From contig NZ_JAGEPF010000047.1 in the NCBI RefSeq assembly GCF_017573465.1, forward strand, positions 1-64,000: a stretch of DNA of 64,000 bases. Direction: 5' to 3'. Below the pieces are notes generated by a model. That model did not search any database, was not told the origin of the DNA, and worked only from the letters and a program-made list of their open reading frames with translations. Numbering within the stretch: the stretch's first letter is position 1; each line of letters begins with the position of its first letter. The translations under genes and the position numbers were made by a program. Source of the stretch: Actinomadura violacea. GTDB taxonomy: Bacteria; Actinomycetota; Actinomycetes; Streptosporangiales; Streptosporangiaceae. Shown here in pieces: positions 8,854 to 15,968 of the stretch.

Positions 8854-10041
8854 TCACTGGAACGCGGACTCGCCGGTGAGGGCGCGGCCGATGACCAGCG
8901 AGTGCACCTCGGAGGTGCCCTCGTAGGTGAGCACCGACTCCAGGTTCGCCGCGTGCCGGATCACCGGGTACTCCAGCGTGATGCCGTTGGCGCCGAGCAG
9001 CGTCCGGCACGTGCGGGCGATGTCGATGGCCTCGCGGACGTTGTTGAGCTTGCCGACGCTCACCTGCTCGGGGGTGATCGTCCCGGCCTCCTTCAGGCGG
9101 CCGAGGTGGATCGCCAGCAGCAGCCCCTTGCCCGCCTCCAGTGCCATGTCGGCGAGCTTCTGCTGGGTGAGCTGGTACGAGGCGAGGGGGCGGTCGAACA
9201 CCCGCCGCTCGCCGACGTAGTCGATGGTCGTCTCCAGGCAGTCCAGGGCGGCGCCGATCGCGCCGAACACGATCCCGAAGCGCGCCTCGTTCAGGCAGCT
9301 CAGCGGCCCGGACAGGCCGCGCGCCTCCGGCAGCATCGCGTCCGCGGGCAGCCGCACCTCGTCCAGCACCAGCTCGCTGGTCACGCTGGCGCGCAGCGAC
9401 AGCTTGCGCTCGATGTCGCGGGCCTGGAAGCCGGGGGTGCCGGCGGGGACGAGGAAGCCGCGGATGCCGTCGTCGGTGCGCGCCCACACGACCGCGACGT
9501 CGGCGACCGACCCGTTGGTGATCCACATCTTGGTGCCGGACAGCACCCAGTCGGAGCCGTCGCGGCGGGCCCGGGTGCGCATCCCGGCCGGGTCGGAGCC
9601 GAAGTCGGGCTCGGTAAGGCCGAAGCAGCCGATCGCCTCGCCGCGCGCCATCGCGGGCAGCCACTGCTGCTTCTGCTCCTCGCTGCCGTGCTTCCAGATC
9701 GCGAACATCGCGAGGGACCCCTGCACGGACACCAGGCTGCGCAGCCCCGAGTCGGCGGCCTCCAGCTCCAGGCAGGCCAGGCCGTAGGAGACGGCGCCCA
9801 TCCCGGCGCAGCCGTAGCCCTCCAGGTGCATGCCCAGCACGCCGATGGAGCCGAACTGCCTGGCCAGCTCGCGCGCCGGGATGCCGCCCTTGTCGAACCA
9901 TTCGGGCAGGTGGGGGCGCAGCTCCTTGTCACAGAGCTTGCGGACGGTGGCGCGGATCTCGCGCTCCTCGTCGGTGAGGAGCCCGTCGATGGCGAACAGG
10001 GCGGTGGGGTGGACGGTCCGGTGCCGCGGAGAGGTCGTCAT
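8854..10041 (-). CDS. Acyl-CoA dehydrogenase, glutaryl-CoA dehydrogenase-like
   Basis: FAD-dependent acyl-CoA dehydrogenase of 395 residues from an ATG at 10041. It has the family signatures FGLTEPDFGSDP and GTKMWITNGSVADVAVVWA. The end reads EYPVIRHAANLESVLTYEGTSEVHSLVIGRALTGESAF, where the Glu of YEGT is the catalytic base position shared with glutaryl-CoA dehydrogenase, and the last 20 residues look like that subfamily. The likely reaction is oxidative decarboxylation of glutaryl-CoA to crotonyl-CoA in lysine or tryptophan breakdown. Divergent from a GntR regulator gene, with a 14-bp palindrome 15 bases upstream of its start, which suggests local repression. Confidence 0.87.
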   Translation of the reverse strand: MTTSPRHRTVHPTALFAIDGLLTDEEREIRATVRKLCDKELRPHLPEWFDKGGIPARELARQFGSIGVLGMHLEGYGCAGMGAVSYGLACLELEAADSGLRSLVSVQGSLAMFAIWKHGSEEQKQQWLPAMARGEAIGCFGLTEPDFGSDPAGMRTRARRDGSDWVLSGTKMWITNGSVADVAVVWARTDDGIRGFLVPAGTPGFQARDIERKLSLRASVTSELVLDEVRLPADAMLPEARGLSGPLSCLNEARFGIVFGAIGAALDCLETTIDYVGERRVFDRPLASYQLTQQKLADMALEAGKGLLLAIHLGRLKEAGTITPEQVSVGKLNNVREAIDIARTCRTLLGANGITLEYPVIRHAANLESVLTYEGTSEVHSLVIGRALTGESAFQ

Positions 10042-10055
10042 GGCCCGGAGTCTAG

Positions 10056-10069
10056 TATTGGATCCAATA
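10056..10069. promoter_or_regulatory. Candidate GntR/FCD operator (perfect 14-bp palindrome)
   Basis: TATTGGATCCAATA is a perfect palindrome in the 67-bp space between the divergent acyl-CoA dehydrogenase and GntR genes. FCD-type GntR repressors often bind short AT-flanked palindromes next to their own gene, so the adjacent regulator at 10109-10771 is the natural candidate. Confidence 0.7.
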
Positions 10070-10108
10070 TCCGTGATCCAGTGACCCCCGGCGTGGGAGG
10101 GTGGGCCG

Positions 10109-10771
10109 ATGACGACCCAGCGCACGAGGCCGCCCACGGCCCAGCAGTTCGTCCTGGACGAGCTGCGCCGCGCCATCACCAGCGGCCGGCTGCGCCCGGG
10201 CGCGCCGATCCGGCAGGACGTGGTGGCCGAGGAGTTCGGCGTCAGCCGCGTCCCGCTGCGCGAGGCGCTCAAGACGCTGCAGGGCGAGGGCCTGGTCACC
10301 TACCACGCGCACCGCGGCTACCACGTCGAGGAGCTGTCCCTCGGCGACCTGCGCGAGGTGTACCGGATCCGCGCGCTGCTGGAGGACGAGGCCGTCCGCC
10401 GCGCCGCCGCCCTGATGACGGCCGCCGACCTGGACGTCCTCGACCGCGCCGAGGACGAGGTGGAGCGCGCCGCCCAGGCCGGGGACGTGCTCGCGATGGC
10501 GGCGGCGAACCGGGCGTTCCACATGGCGCTGTACGAGTACGCCGGCATGCCGCGCCTCGTCCGGCTCATCCGCACGCTGTGGGACTCCACCGACGCCTAC
10601 CGCTCCATCTATTACGGCGAGGGCGTCAACCGGGAACGCGTCATCGGCGAGCACCGCGCGGCCGTCGCCGCACTGCGCGCCGGCGACGCCGAGGAGGCCG
10701 TCCGCGTCCTGGACGTGCACCGAGCGCACGCGGTCGCGGCCCTGGAACACCTCATGGCCCCGGTGAGCTGA
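10109..10771 (+). CDS. GntR family transcriptional regulator (FCD domain)
   Basis: DNA-binding repressor of 220 residues. The N-terminal winged helix is clear (AITSGRLRPGAPIRQDVVAE, FGVSRVPLREALKTLQGEGL), followed by an all-helical FCD ligand domain with FHMALYEYAGMPRLVRLI and the metal/ligand-site motif EHRAAVAALRAGDAEEAVRV. Divergent from the glutaryl-CoA dehydrogenase-like gene with a palindrome between them, so it probably regulates that gene and itself, perhaps in response to an acyl-CoA or carboxylic acid. The effector is inference only. Confidence 0.9.
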   Translation: MTTQRTRPPTAQQFVLDELRRAITSGRLRPGAPIRQDVVAEEFGVSRVPLREALKTLQGEGLVTYHAHRGYHVEELSLGDLREVYRIRALLEDEAVRRAAALMTAADLDVLDRAEDEVERAAQAGDVLAMAAANRAFHMALYEYAGMPRLVRLIRTLWDSTDAYRSIYYGEGVNRERVIGEHRAAVAALRAGDAEEAVRVLDVHRAHAVAALEHLMAPVS

Positions 10772-10803
10772 GGGCCGGCGCGTCAGCGCTGAGCCGCGGC
10801 GCG

Positions 10804-11481
10804 TCAGCGGGGCAGGCCGCCGCCGTGCGGGCGGGTGCGGTCGGTCTCCGGCAGGGTGCGGATGACGCTGCGCAGGTGCTCGCGGGCGGCCCGCTCGGCG
10901 GCCGCGGCGTCGCGGGCGCAGACCGCCTCGATGATCGCCAGGTGCTCGGGCAGCGACACCGCCGGGCGGCCGGGGTGCATCGCCAGCTTGAACTGGTGCC
11001 GGACGCTCTGCGCGCGCAGCCGCTCCAGCACGCCGGCGGCGGTGCGCTGCCCGCTGATCTCGCGGATCTCGTGGTGCAGCCGCTCGTTCAGCCGGGAGTA
11101 GCCGAACACGTCGCCGGACGCGACGGCGGCGCGCATGCCGTCGCCGATCTCGGTGAGCAGCCGGACGCCGTCCTCGGTGATCCGCTCGGCGGCCTTCGCG
11201 GCGCACAGCCCCTCGATCACCATGCGCAGCTCGCTGATCTCGATGGCCTCCTCCAGGGAGACCGCGCGGACCCGGGCGCCGCGGTTCTGCACGCGCTCGA
11301 TCAGCCCCTCGTTGGCCAGCTCCAGCAGCGCGGCGCGGACCGCCGCCCGGCTCGCGGCGAACCGTTCGGCGAGGTCGGCCTCGACCAGCCGCTGGTTGGG
11401 GACGAACTCGCCGGAGAGGATCGCCTCCCGGATCCCGGTCACCACCGGGGCGCCGGTGTCCCGGGCGTCGGCTGTCGGCAC
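10804..11481 (-). CDS. GntR family transcriptional regulator (FCD domain) of the aromatic cluster
   Basis: Protein of 225 residues with an N-terminal winged helix (EAILSGEFVPNQRLVEADLA, FAASRAAVRAALLELANEGL) and an FCD effector domain (RLNERLHHEIREISGQRTAA, EHLAIIEAVCARDAAAAERA). Convergent with the preceding GntR gene and divergent from the 6PGDH-like dehydrogenase. The intergenic DNA holds TGTCGCCAATTTTGTC, and a similar 16-mer lies upstream of the galB-like gene at 15839, so this is the best candidate regulator of the whole meta-cleavage module. An aromatic acid or ring-cleavage product is the likely effector (inference). Confidence 0.9.
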   Translation of the reverse strand: MPTADARDTGAPVVTGIREAILSGEFVPNQRLVEADLAERFAASRAAVRAALLELANEGLIERVQNRGARVRAVSLEEAIEISELRMVIEGLCAAKAAERITEDGVRLLTEIGDGMRAAVASGDVFGYSRLNERLHHEIREISGQRTAAGVLERLRAQSVRHQFKLAMHPGRPAVSLPEHLAIIEAVCARDAAAAERAAREHLRSVIRTLPETDRTRPHGGGLPR

Positions 11482-11512
11482 TGTCCCTCCCGTGGAACCC
11501 GTGCGAAGATAT

Positions 11513-11528
11513 TGTCGCCAATTTTGTC
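11513..11528. promoter_or_regulatory. Candidate operator A of the aromatic cluster
   Basis: TGTCGCCAATTTTGTC between the divergent GntR and dehydrogenase genes, with an ATTG-N4-CAAT inverted repeat at 11511-11522. It matches the 16-mer at 15905-15920 at 13 positions. Confidence 0.55.
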
Positions 11529-11582
11529 GCGCCCCAGTCTAGCGGCCGGGGCGGTCGTGTCACCGTGCTCGAGGAGGCTCGA

Positions 11583-12359
11583 ATGACGCAGGCTACCGGG
11601 CGCACGCCGGTCGTGGCCGTGCTCGGACTGGGCGAGGCCGGCGGCGCGATCGCGCGCGACCTGGTCGCCGCCGGCGCGGCCGTCCGGGCCTACGACCCCG
11701 CCGTCGCCGCCCCGGACGGGACGGTCGCGGCGGCCGGCGAGGCCGACGCCGCCGCGGGCGCCGACCTGGTGCTGAGCGTCAACAGCGCGCACGACGCCGA
11801 GGCGGCGCTGCGCGCCGGGATCCCGGGCGCGGGCGGCGCCGTCTGGGCCGAGCTGAACACCGCGTCCCCCGGGCTGAAGCGCCGGCTCGCCGCGATCGCG
11901 CGGGAGGGCGGCGTGCGGTTCGCCGACATCGCGATCATGGCGCCGGTGCCGGGCCGCGGCCTGTACACGCCCATGCTGGCCAGCGGGGACGCGGCGGCGG
12001 ACGCCGCGGCGATCCTCACCGGGCTCGGCGCGGCCGTCGAGGTGATGGACGCCGAGGCGGGCGCCGCCGCGACCCGCAAGCTGCTGCGCAGCGTGTTCTT
12101 CAAGGGCCTGGCCGCGTCCGTCGTGGAGGCGCTGGAGGCGGCGCGCGCCGCCGGCTGCGAGGACTGGCTGCGCGGCAACATCGTCGAGGAGCTCGCCGCG
12201 GCGGGGGAGCCGACCGTCGACCGCCTCGTCCGCGGGACGCACAAGCACGCCGTCCGCCGTGCCGCCGAGATGGCCGCGGCGGCCGACATGCTCACCGAGC
12301 TGGACGTCCCGCCCACGATGGCCGCCGCCAGCCGCGACCTCCTCCGGCGCCTCCGTTGA
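11583..12359 (+). CDS. 6-phosphogluconate dehydrogenase-like NAD(P) oxidoreductase with DUF1932
   Basis: Protein of 258 residues from the ATG at 11583, preceded by a strong GAGGAGG at 11571-11577. The N-terminal Rossmann fold is seen in VVAVLGLGEAGGAIARDLV and the beta-hydroxyacid-dehydrogenase-like region in WAELNTASPGLKRRLA. The C-terminal helical part, with RKLLRSVFFKGLAASVVEAL, fits DUF1932. Its place between the GntR regulator and the ring-cleavage genes suggests it oxidises or reduces an intermediate of the aromatic pathway, possibly doing the job of a semialdehyde dehydrogenase such as LigC, but this is not shown. Its stop codon lies inside the left arm of a palindromic repeat. Confidence 0.8.
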   Translation: MTQATGRTPVVAVLGLGEAGGAIARDLVAAGAAVRAYDPAVAAPDGTVAAAGEADAAAGADLVLSVNSAHDAEAALRAGIPGAGGAVWAELNTASPGLKRRLAAIAREGGVRFADIAIMAPVPGRGLYTPMLASGDAAADAAAILTGLGAAVEVMDAEAGAAATRKLLRSVFFKGLAASVVEALEAARAAGCEDWLRGNIVEELAAAGEPTVDRLVRGTHKHAVRRAAEMAAAADMLTELDVPPTMAAASRDLLRRLR

Positions 12360-12417
12360 CTTGCGGCGTGTCGGCCTCAAGAGGCCGGTTTTAAGGCCGA
12401 CACGCCGCAAGTCGACG
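12355..12417. repeat. 63-bp palindromic element, copy 2 (probable bidirectional terminator)
   Basis: Same architecture as 3825-3887: left arm GTTGACTTGCGGCGTGTCGG, right arm GGCCGACACGCCGCAAGTCG, centre altered (AAGAGGCCGG). The left arm overlaps the TGA of the dehydrogenase and the element ends just before the stop of the convergent dioxygenase. Confidence 0.8.
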
Positions 12418-12419
12418 CG

Positions 12420-13361
12420 TCAGAGGGGCGGGGTGCCGTGGGTGTGGAACGACTCGATCGTCTTCAGGCCCCACGCCTGGCCCTTGGCGCGCTCCGCCTC
12501 CGTCCAGGTGATCGGCTTCCAGTCGGGCGCCAGCACCAGCCGCGCGCACGGGTTGCACAGCTCGATCCGGTTGCCGCCCGGCTCGTAGACGTAGAGGAAG
12601 AACGTCTGCTGGATCGCGTGCTTGTGCGGGCCCGTCTCGATGAAGACGCCGTTGTCGAGGAAGATGTCGGCGGCCCGCAGGATGTCCTCGCGGGTGTCGG
12701 TCGCGAACGCGATGTGGTGCAGGCGCCCGTTCGCGCCCGTCCAGTCGCGGGTGTAGACGATGTCGTAGGACTTGTTGGTGAAGTGCAGCCAGCGTCCCGA
12801 GATGTCGCCGTTGTCGAGCTGGATCTGCTCGGTGGTGCGGCCGCCCAGCACGTCGATCAGGAACTCGGTGCTCGGCTCGACCTCCGCCGACAGGAAGTTG
12901 ACGTGGTCGAGCCGCCGGACGCACACGCCCCGCGCCGGGTACGCCTGCGCCTGGTTCTTCAGCGCCGGCTTCAGCTCCGGCGGCGCCTCGTACCACTCGC
13001 TCTCCCAGTACAGCTCCAGCTCGTGGCCGTCGGGGTCGCGGAACACGTACGTCGGGCCGACGCCGGGGTCGCCGTCGCGCCAGCTGACGCCGAGCCCCGC
13101 CTCCTCGATCGCCTTCACCCGCCGGTCGAGGGCCTCCTGCGACCAGGTCCGCAGCGCGGTCCGGCGGATCCCGGACGTGCTGTGCGCGGTGAGCTTGACG
13201 GTGTGGTGCTCGTAGTCGTCCCACGTGCGCAGGTACACCGAGTCGCCCTCGGCGCCGACCTCGGTCATGCCCATGACGCGGGTGAAGAACCGCAGGCTCT
13301 CCTCCGGTACGGGCGTCAGCAGCTCGACGCTGCCGACATGCGCGATCTCATGCGTGATCAA
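12420..13361 (-). CDS. Extradiol ring-cleavage dioxygenase, catechol 2,3-dioxygenase-like (VOC family)
   Basis: Type I extradiol dioxygenase of 313 residues made of two vicinal-oxygen-chelate modules. The Fe(II) ligands predicted from the family are present: His153 (RRLDHVNF), His216 (RLHHIAF) and Glu267 (GGNRIELCN), together with the active-site His248 and a Tyr in FLYVYEPGG. It is the last gene of the operon that begins at 15839. Its neighbours act on 4-oxalomesaconate, so the natural substrate may be a carboxylated catechol such as protocatechuate or gallate rather than catechol. In known gallate pathways the dioxygenase belongs to a different (LigAB) fold, which makes this combination notable. 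Confidence 0.88.
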   Translation of the reverse strand: MITHEIAHVGSVELLTPVPEESLRFFTRVMGMTEVGAEGDSVYLRTWDDYEHHTVKLTAHSTSGIRRTALRTWSQEALDRRVKAIEEAGLGVSWRDGDPGVGPTYVFRDPDGHELELYWESEWYEAPPELKPALKNQAQAYPARGVCVRRLDHVNFLSAEVEPSTEFLIDVLGGRTTEQIQLDNGDISGRWLHFTNKSYDIVYTRDWTGANGRLHHIAFATDTREDILRAADIFLDNGVFIETGPHKHAIQQTFFLYVYEPGGNRIELCNPCARLVLAPDWKPITWTEAERAKGQAWGLKTIESFHTHGTPPL

Positions 13362-14410
13362 AGGGACCTCCGGGGGAAGACGGTTCCGTCGAAGAGCTTG
13401 CGTGCGGTGCGGACGATGCTGGACCGCCGCACGGTCGTTCCGTCGAGCTCGACATCGACGTCCAGGGCGCCGGTGGGGTGCTCGATGCTCATCGGCACGC
13501 CGGGGGCGGGGAGGACGGCGAGGTCGTGGCCGACCGCGCCGTCCATCAGCACCGCGGTCGCCACCGTGACGGCGCCGAGCACGCCGATCGAGGTGTGGAC
13601 GCGCAGCGGGATGAACGTGCGGGTGCAGATCGTCCCGCCGTCGCGGGGCGGTGCGACCAGCGTGGTCTTGGGGACGGACGCGCCCGACACGTCGCCGAGG
13701 CCCATCGCCTTCCCGGCCGCCAGCCGCAGCGACTGGATCCGGTCCCGCAGCCCGGCGAGCGCGGCGGGGTCCTCGTGGCCGGTGGCGCCGAGGTCGGACG
13801 CGGCGGCGACCACGACCGGCATCCCGTTGTCGATCAGGGTGACCTCGATGCCGGCGACGACGTCGCGGACGTTCCCGGTCGGCAGCAGCGCGCCGCAGGC
13901 CGAGCCCGCGGTGTCCTCGAAGTCCAGGACGATGGGCGCGGCGGTGCCCGGCACCCCGGAGATCGCGGTGCCACCGTCGTAGTCGACGGCGCCGTCCGGG
14001 GTCGGGAACGTCGCGGTCGCGATGGAGTCGGAGTTGACCATCCTGATCCGGGCGCTCGTGCGGTCCGGCGCCGCCGCGACGAGGCCGCGCTCGACCGCGA
14101 ACGGGCCGATCCCGGCGAGCAGGTTGCCGCAGTTCTGCCGGTCGGAGACGGTCGGCTCCTCGACGCCGAGCTGCAGGAACAGGTACTCGACGTCGACGCC
14201 GGGCCGGCCGGACGGGGACACCACCGCGACTTTGCTGGTCAGCGGGTGCGCGCCGCCGATCCCGTCGATCTGCCGGGCGTCGGGCGCGCCCATGACGCGC
14301 AGCAGCAGCTCGTCGCGCTCGGCGGGGTCGGCGGGCAGGTCGTCGGCGAGGAAGTAGGCGCCCTTGGACGTCCCGCCCCGCATCATCATGCAGCGGATGC
14401 CGCCGATCAT
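13358..14410 (-). CDS. galD: PrpF-family 4-oxalomesaconate tautomerase (GalD-like)
   Basis: Isomerase of 350 residues with the PrpF/diaminopimelate-epimerase fold. It starts MIGGIRCMMMRGGTSKGAYF and has two active-site cysteine regions typical of the family (SDRQNCGNLLAGI and GSACGALLPTGNVRD). GalD interconverts keto and enol forms of 4-oxalomesaconate in gallate breakdown. The ATG at 14410 overlaps the stop of the aldolase gene (ATGA), and its own stop overlaps the start region of the dioxygenase, so the four genes are translationally coupled. The PrpF family also includes aconitate isomerases; context favours the GalD role. Confidence 0.8.
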   Translation of the reverse strand: MIGGIRCMMMRGGTSKGAYFLADDLPADPAERDELLLRVMGAPDARQIDGIGGAHPLTSKVAVVSPSGRPGVDVEYLFLQLGVEEPTVSDRQNCGNLLAGIGPFAVERGLVAAAPDRTSARIRMVNSDSIATATFPTPDGAVDYDGGTAISGVPGTAAPIVLDFEDTAGSACGALLPTGNVRDVVAGIEVTLIDNGMPVVVAAASDLGATGHEDPAALAGLRDRIQSLRLAAGKAMGLGDVSGASVPKTTLVAPPRDGGTICTRTFIPLRVHTSIGVLGAVTVATAVLMDGAVGHDLAVLPAPGVPMSIEHPTGALDVDVELDGTTVRRSSIVRTARKLFDGTVFPRRSL

Positions 14411-15105
14411 GACTCGCCGTACTCGCTGTAGGGGACGTACTCGATGCCCATGCCGGGCAGCCGCTCGCGCAGCCCGTAGCGGTCGAGGCCGAGTTCGCCC
14501 TTCTGGAAGGCCGCTCGTGTCGCGGCCTCCTTCTCCTCCCGCGCGCGCGCCGCCTTCACCGCGTCCGCGACGGTCTCGCGCGGGACGTGCACCACGCCGT
14601 CGTCGTCGGCGAGGATCGCGTCGCCGGCGCGGATGACCTGGCCGCCGATGGTCACCGGCACGTTGACCGCGCCGGGCGTGGCCTTCACCGTGCCCTGCGC
14701 GCTCACCGCCGCCGACCACACCGGGAACCCCATCTCGTGCAGGTCGGCGACGTCCCGCACCCCGGCGGCGGTGACGAGCCCGCGCACGCCCCGGTGCTGC
14801 AGCGCCGTCGCGAACAGCTCGCCGAACATCCCGTCGGTGGACGGCGACGTCGTCGCCACCACGAGCACGTCGCCCGGGCGGCACTGCTCGACCGCGACGT
14901 GGATCATCAGGTTGTCGCCGGGCCACGACAGCACGGTCACGGCCGTGCCGGCGATCCGCGACCCCAGGTGCACCGGGCGGATGCCGGGGCCGAGATAGCC
15001 GACCCGTCCCATCGCCTCGTGGACGGTCGCGACCCCGAAACCGGCCAGCTCGTCGACCGCGCCGGCGTCCGCGCGCGGCGGGTCGGTGACGACCACCGTC
15101 CTCAC
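14407..15105 (-). CDS. galC: RraA-like 4-carboxy-4-hydroxy-2-oxoadipate aldolase (GalC-like)
   Basis: Class II pyruvate aldolase of the RraA/HMG-CHA aldolase fold, 232 residues from a GTG at 15105 that overlaps the preceding stop (GTGA). Family features: FGVATVHEAMGRVGYL, PGDVLVVATT, GVRGLVTAAGVRDVADL with the catalytic Arg117-Asp118 pair, and DAILADDDGVVHVPRE. It would split 4-carboxy-4-hydroxy-2-oxoadipate into pyruvate and oxaloacetate, the last step of the protocatechuate 4,5-cleavage and gallate routes. A longer upstream in-frame start would run into the galB-like gene and is unlikely. Confidence 0.82.
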   Translation of the reverse strand: MRTVVVTDPPRADAGAVDELAGFGVATVHEAMGRVGYLGPGIRPVHLGSRIAGTAVTVLSWPGDNLMIHVAVEQCRPGDVLVVATTSPSTDGMFGELFATALQHRGVRGLVTAAGVRDVADLHEMGFPVWSAAVSAQGTVKATPGAVNVPVTIGGQVIRAGDAILADDDGVVHVPRETVADAVKAARAREEKEAATRAAFQKGELGLDRYGLRERLPGMGIEYVPYSEYGES

Positions 15106-15839
15106 GCGAGCACCCCCGTCGTCTGCGGGTACACGCGCACGTACGCCTCGGCCATCGTCTCGTGCGCAAGCCCCAGGTTCGGGCCCGCGTTCCGCTTCAG
15201 CTGGACGCCGCGCCGCTTCGCCAGCTCGGTGTAGTACTCCCACATGTGCACCTGGGCGGGCAGGCACTCCATCGCCTTGCGCTTGCGCTCGAACACCGGG
15301 GTGATGTCCAGCAGCATGTCCGGCGTGAAGTCGCACATCTCCGGCTGGTGCGGCTCAAAGAAGAAGACCGGCGGCGCCCCCAGCGGCTCGCCCGGCGCGT
15401 CGTACCCGATGGCCTGCGCCAGCACCCGCGCCTGCATCGCCATCCGCGCCGCCGCCGGGTGGTCGCCGTTGTACGGGTCGGTCAGCGTGTGCGTGAGCAC
15501 CACCGCGGGCTCGAACTCGCGGTACACCCGGACGAGGCGGTCCACCAGCTCGGGCGTCTCGCGCAGCGGGTAGTCGCCGGCGTCGAGGAACTCGATCTCG
15601 GCGCCCAGCTCGGCCGCCGCGGCCTCCGCCTCGCCCCGCCGCAGCTCCTTGATCTCCTCCAGGCCCTTGCCCGCGCGCCACGCCTTCGCCGACTCGCCGC
15701 GCTCCCCGTAGCTCAGGCACACGACCTTCGCCCGGTCGCCGCGCTCGGCGGCCAGCGCGATCGCCCCCGCGGCGCGCCACACGAAGTCACCGGCGTGCGC
15801 GCTCACCACGAGCAGCGGACTGGCGGCATCGGTGCTCAT
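15102..15839 (-). CDS. galB: PIG-L family 4-oxalomesaconate hydratase (GalB-like)
   Basis: Protein of 245 residues of the PIG-L/LmbE fold. The usual AHPDDE metal motif is changed to SAHAGDFVWRAAG, and the following VVCLSYGERGESAKAW resembles, from memory, the zinc-dependent 4-oxalomesaconate hydratase GalB of Pseudomonas putida. A second metal-site region is TLTDPYNGDHPAAA. First gene of the operon galB-galC-galD-dioxygenase. Upstream is a 6-bp-arm inverted repeat (15914-15927) and a copy of the putative regulator motif. If the function is not hydration, a de-N-acetylase is the alternative, but context argues against it. Confidence 0.8.
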   Translation of the reverse strand: MSTDAASPLLVVSAHAGDFVWRAAGAIALAAERGDRAKVVCLSYGERGESAKAWRAGKGLEEIKELRRGEAEAAAAELGAEIEFLDAGDYPLRETPELVDRLVRVYREFEPAVVLTHTLTDPYNGDHPAAARMAMQARVLAQAIGYDAPGEPLGAPPVFFFEPHQPEMCDFTPDMLLDITPVFERKRKAMECLPAQVHMWEYYTELAKRRGVQLKRNAGPNLGLAHETMAEAYVRVYPQTTGVLA

Positions 15840-15904
15840 CAGAATCCTCCATCACAGCGAGAACCCGCCCCTGGACGGGGCCGGTCAGCACCGATCCTGA
15901 AACC

Positions 15905-15927
15905 TGTCGCCCAAATTGTCAACAATT
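15905..15927. promoter_or_regulatory. Candidate operator B upstream of the galB-like operon
   Basis: TGTCGCCCAAATTGTC (15905-15920) matches operator A at 11513-11528 at 13 of 16 positions. It overlaps the inverted repeat AATTGT-CA-ACAATT at 15914-15927. It lies 66 bases upstream of the operon's first ATG. Confidence 0.6.
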
Positions 15928-15968
15928 CTGGCGCTTATCGTGGCCCAGTGGAGGGTGCTGGACGGGCC

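Noticed and set aside
10772..10803. Possible terminator between the two convergent GntR genes
   Set aside because: Contains a direct repeat (GGCGCGTCAGC) rather than a convincing stem.
13358..15169. 603-codon frame joining galD-like gene with upstream sequence
   Set aside because: The N-terminal 250 codons lie out of frame with the aldolase gene; the real start is the ATG at 14410 with a coupled stop/start overlap.
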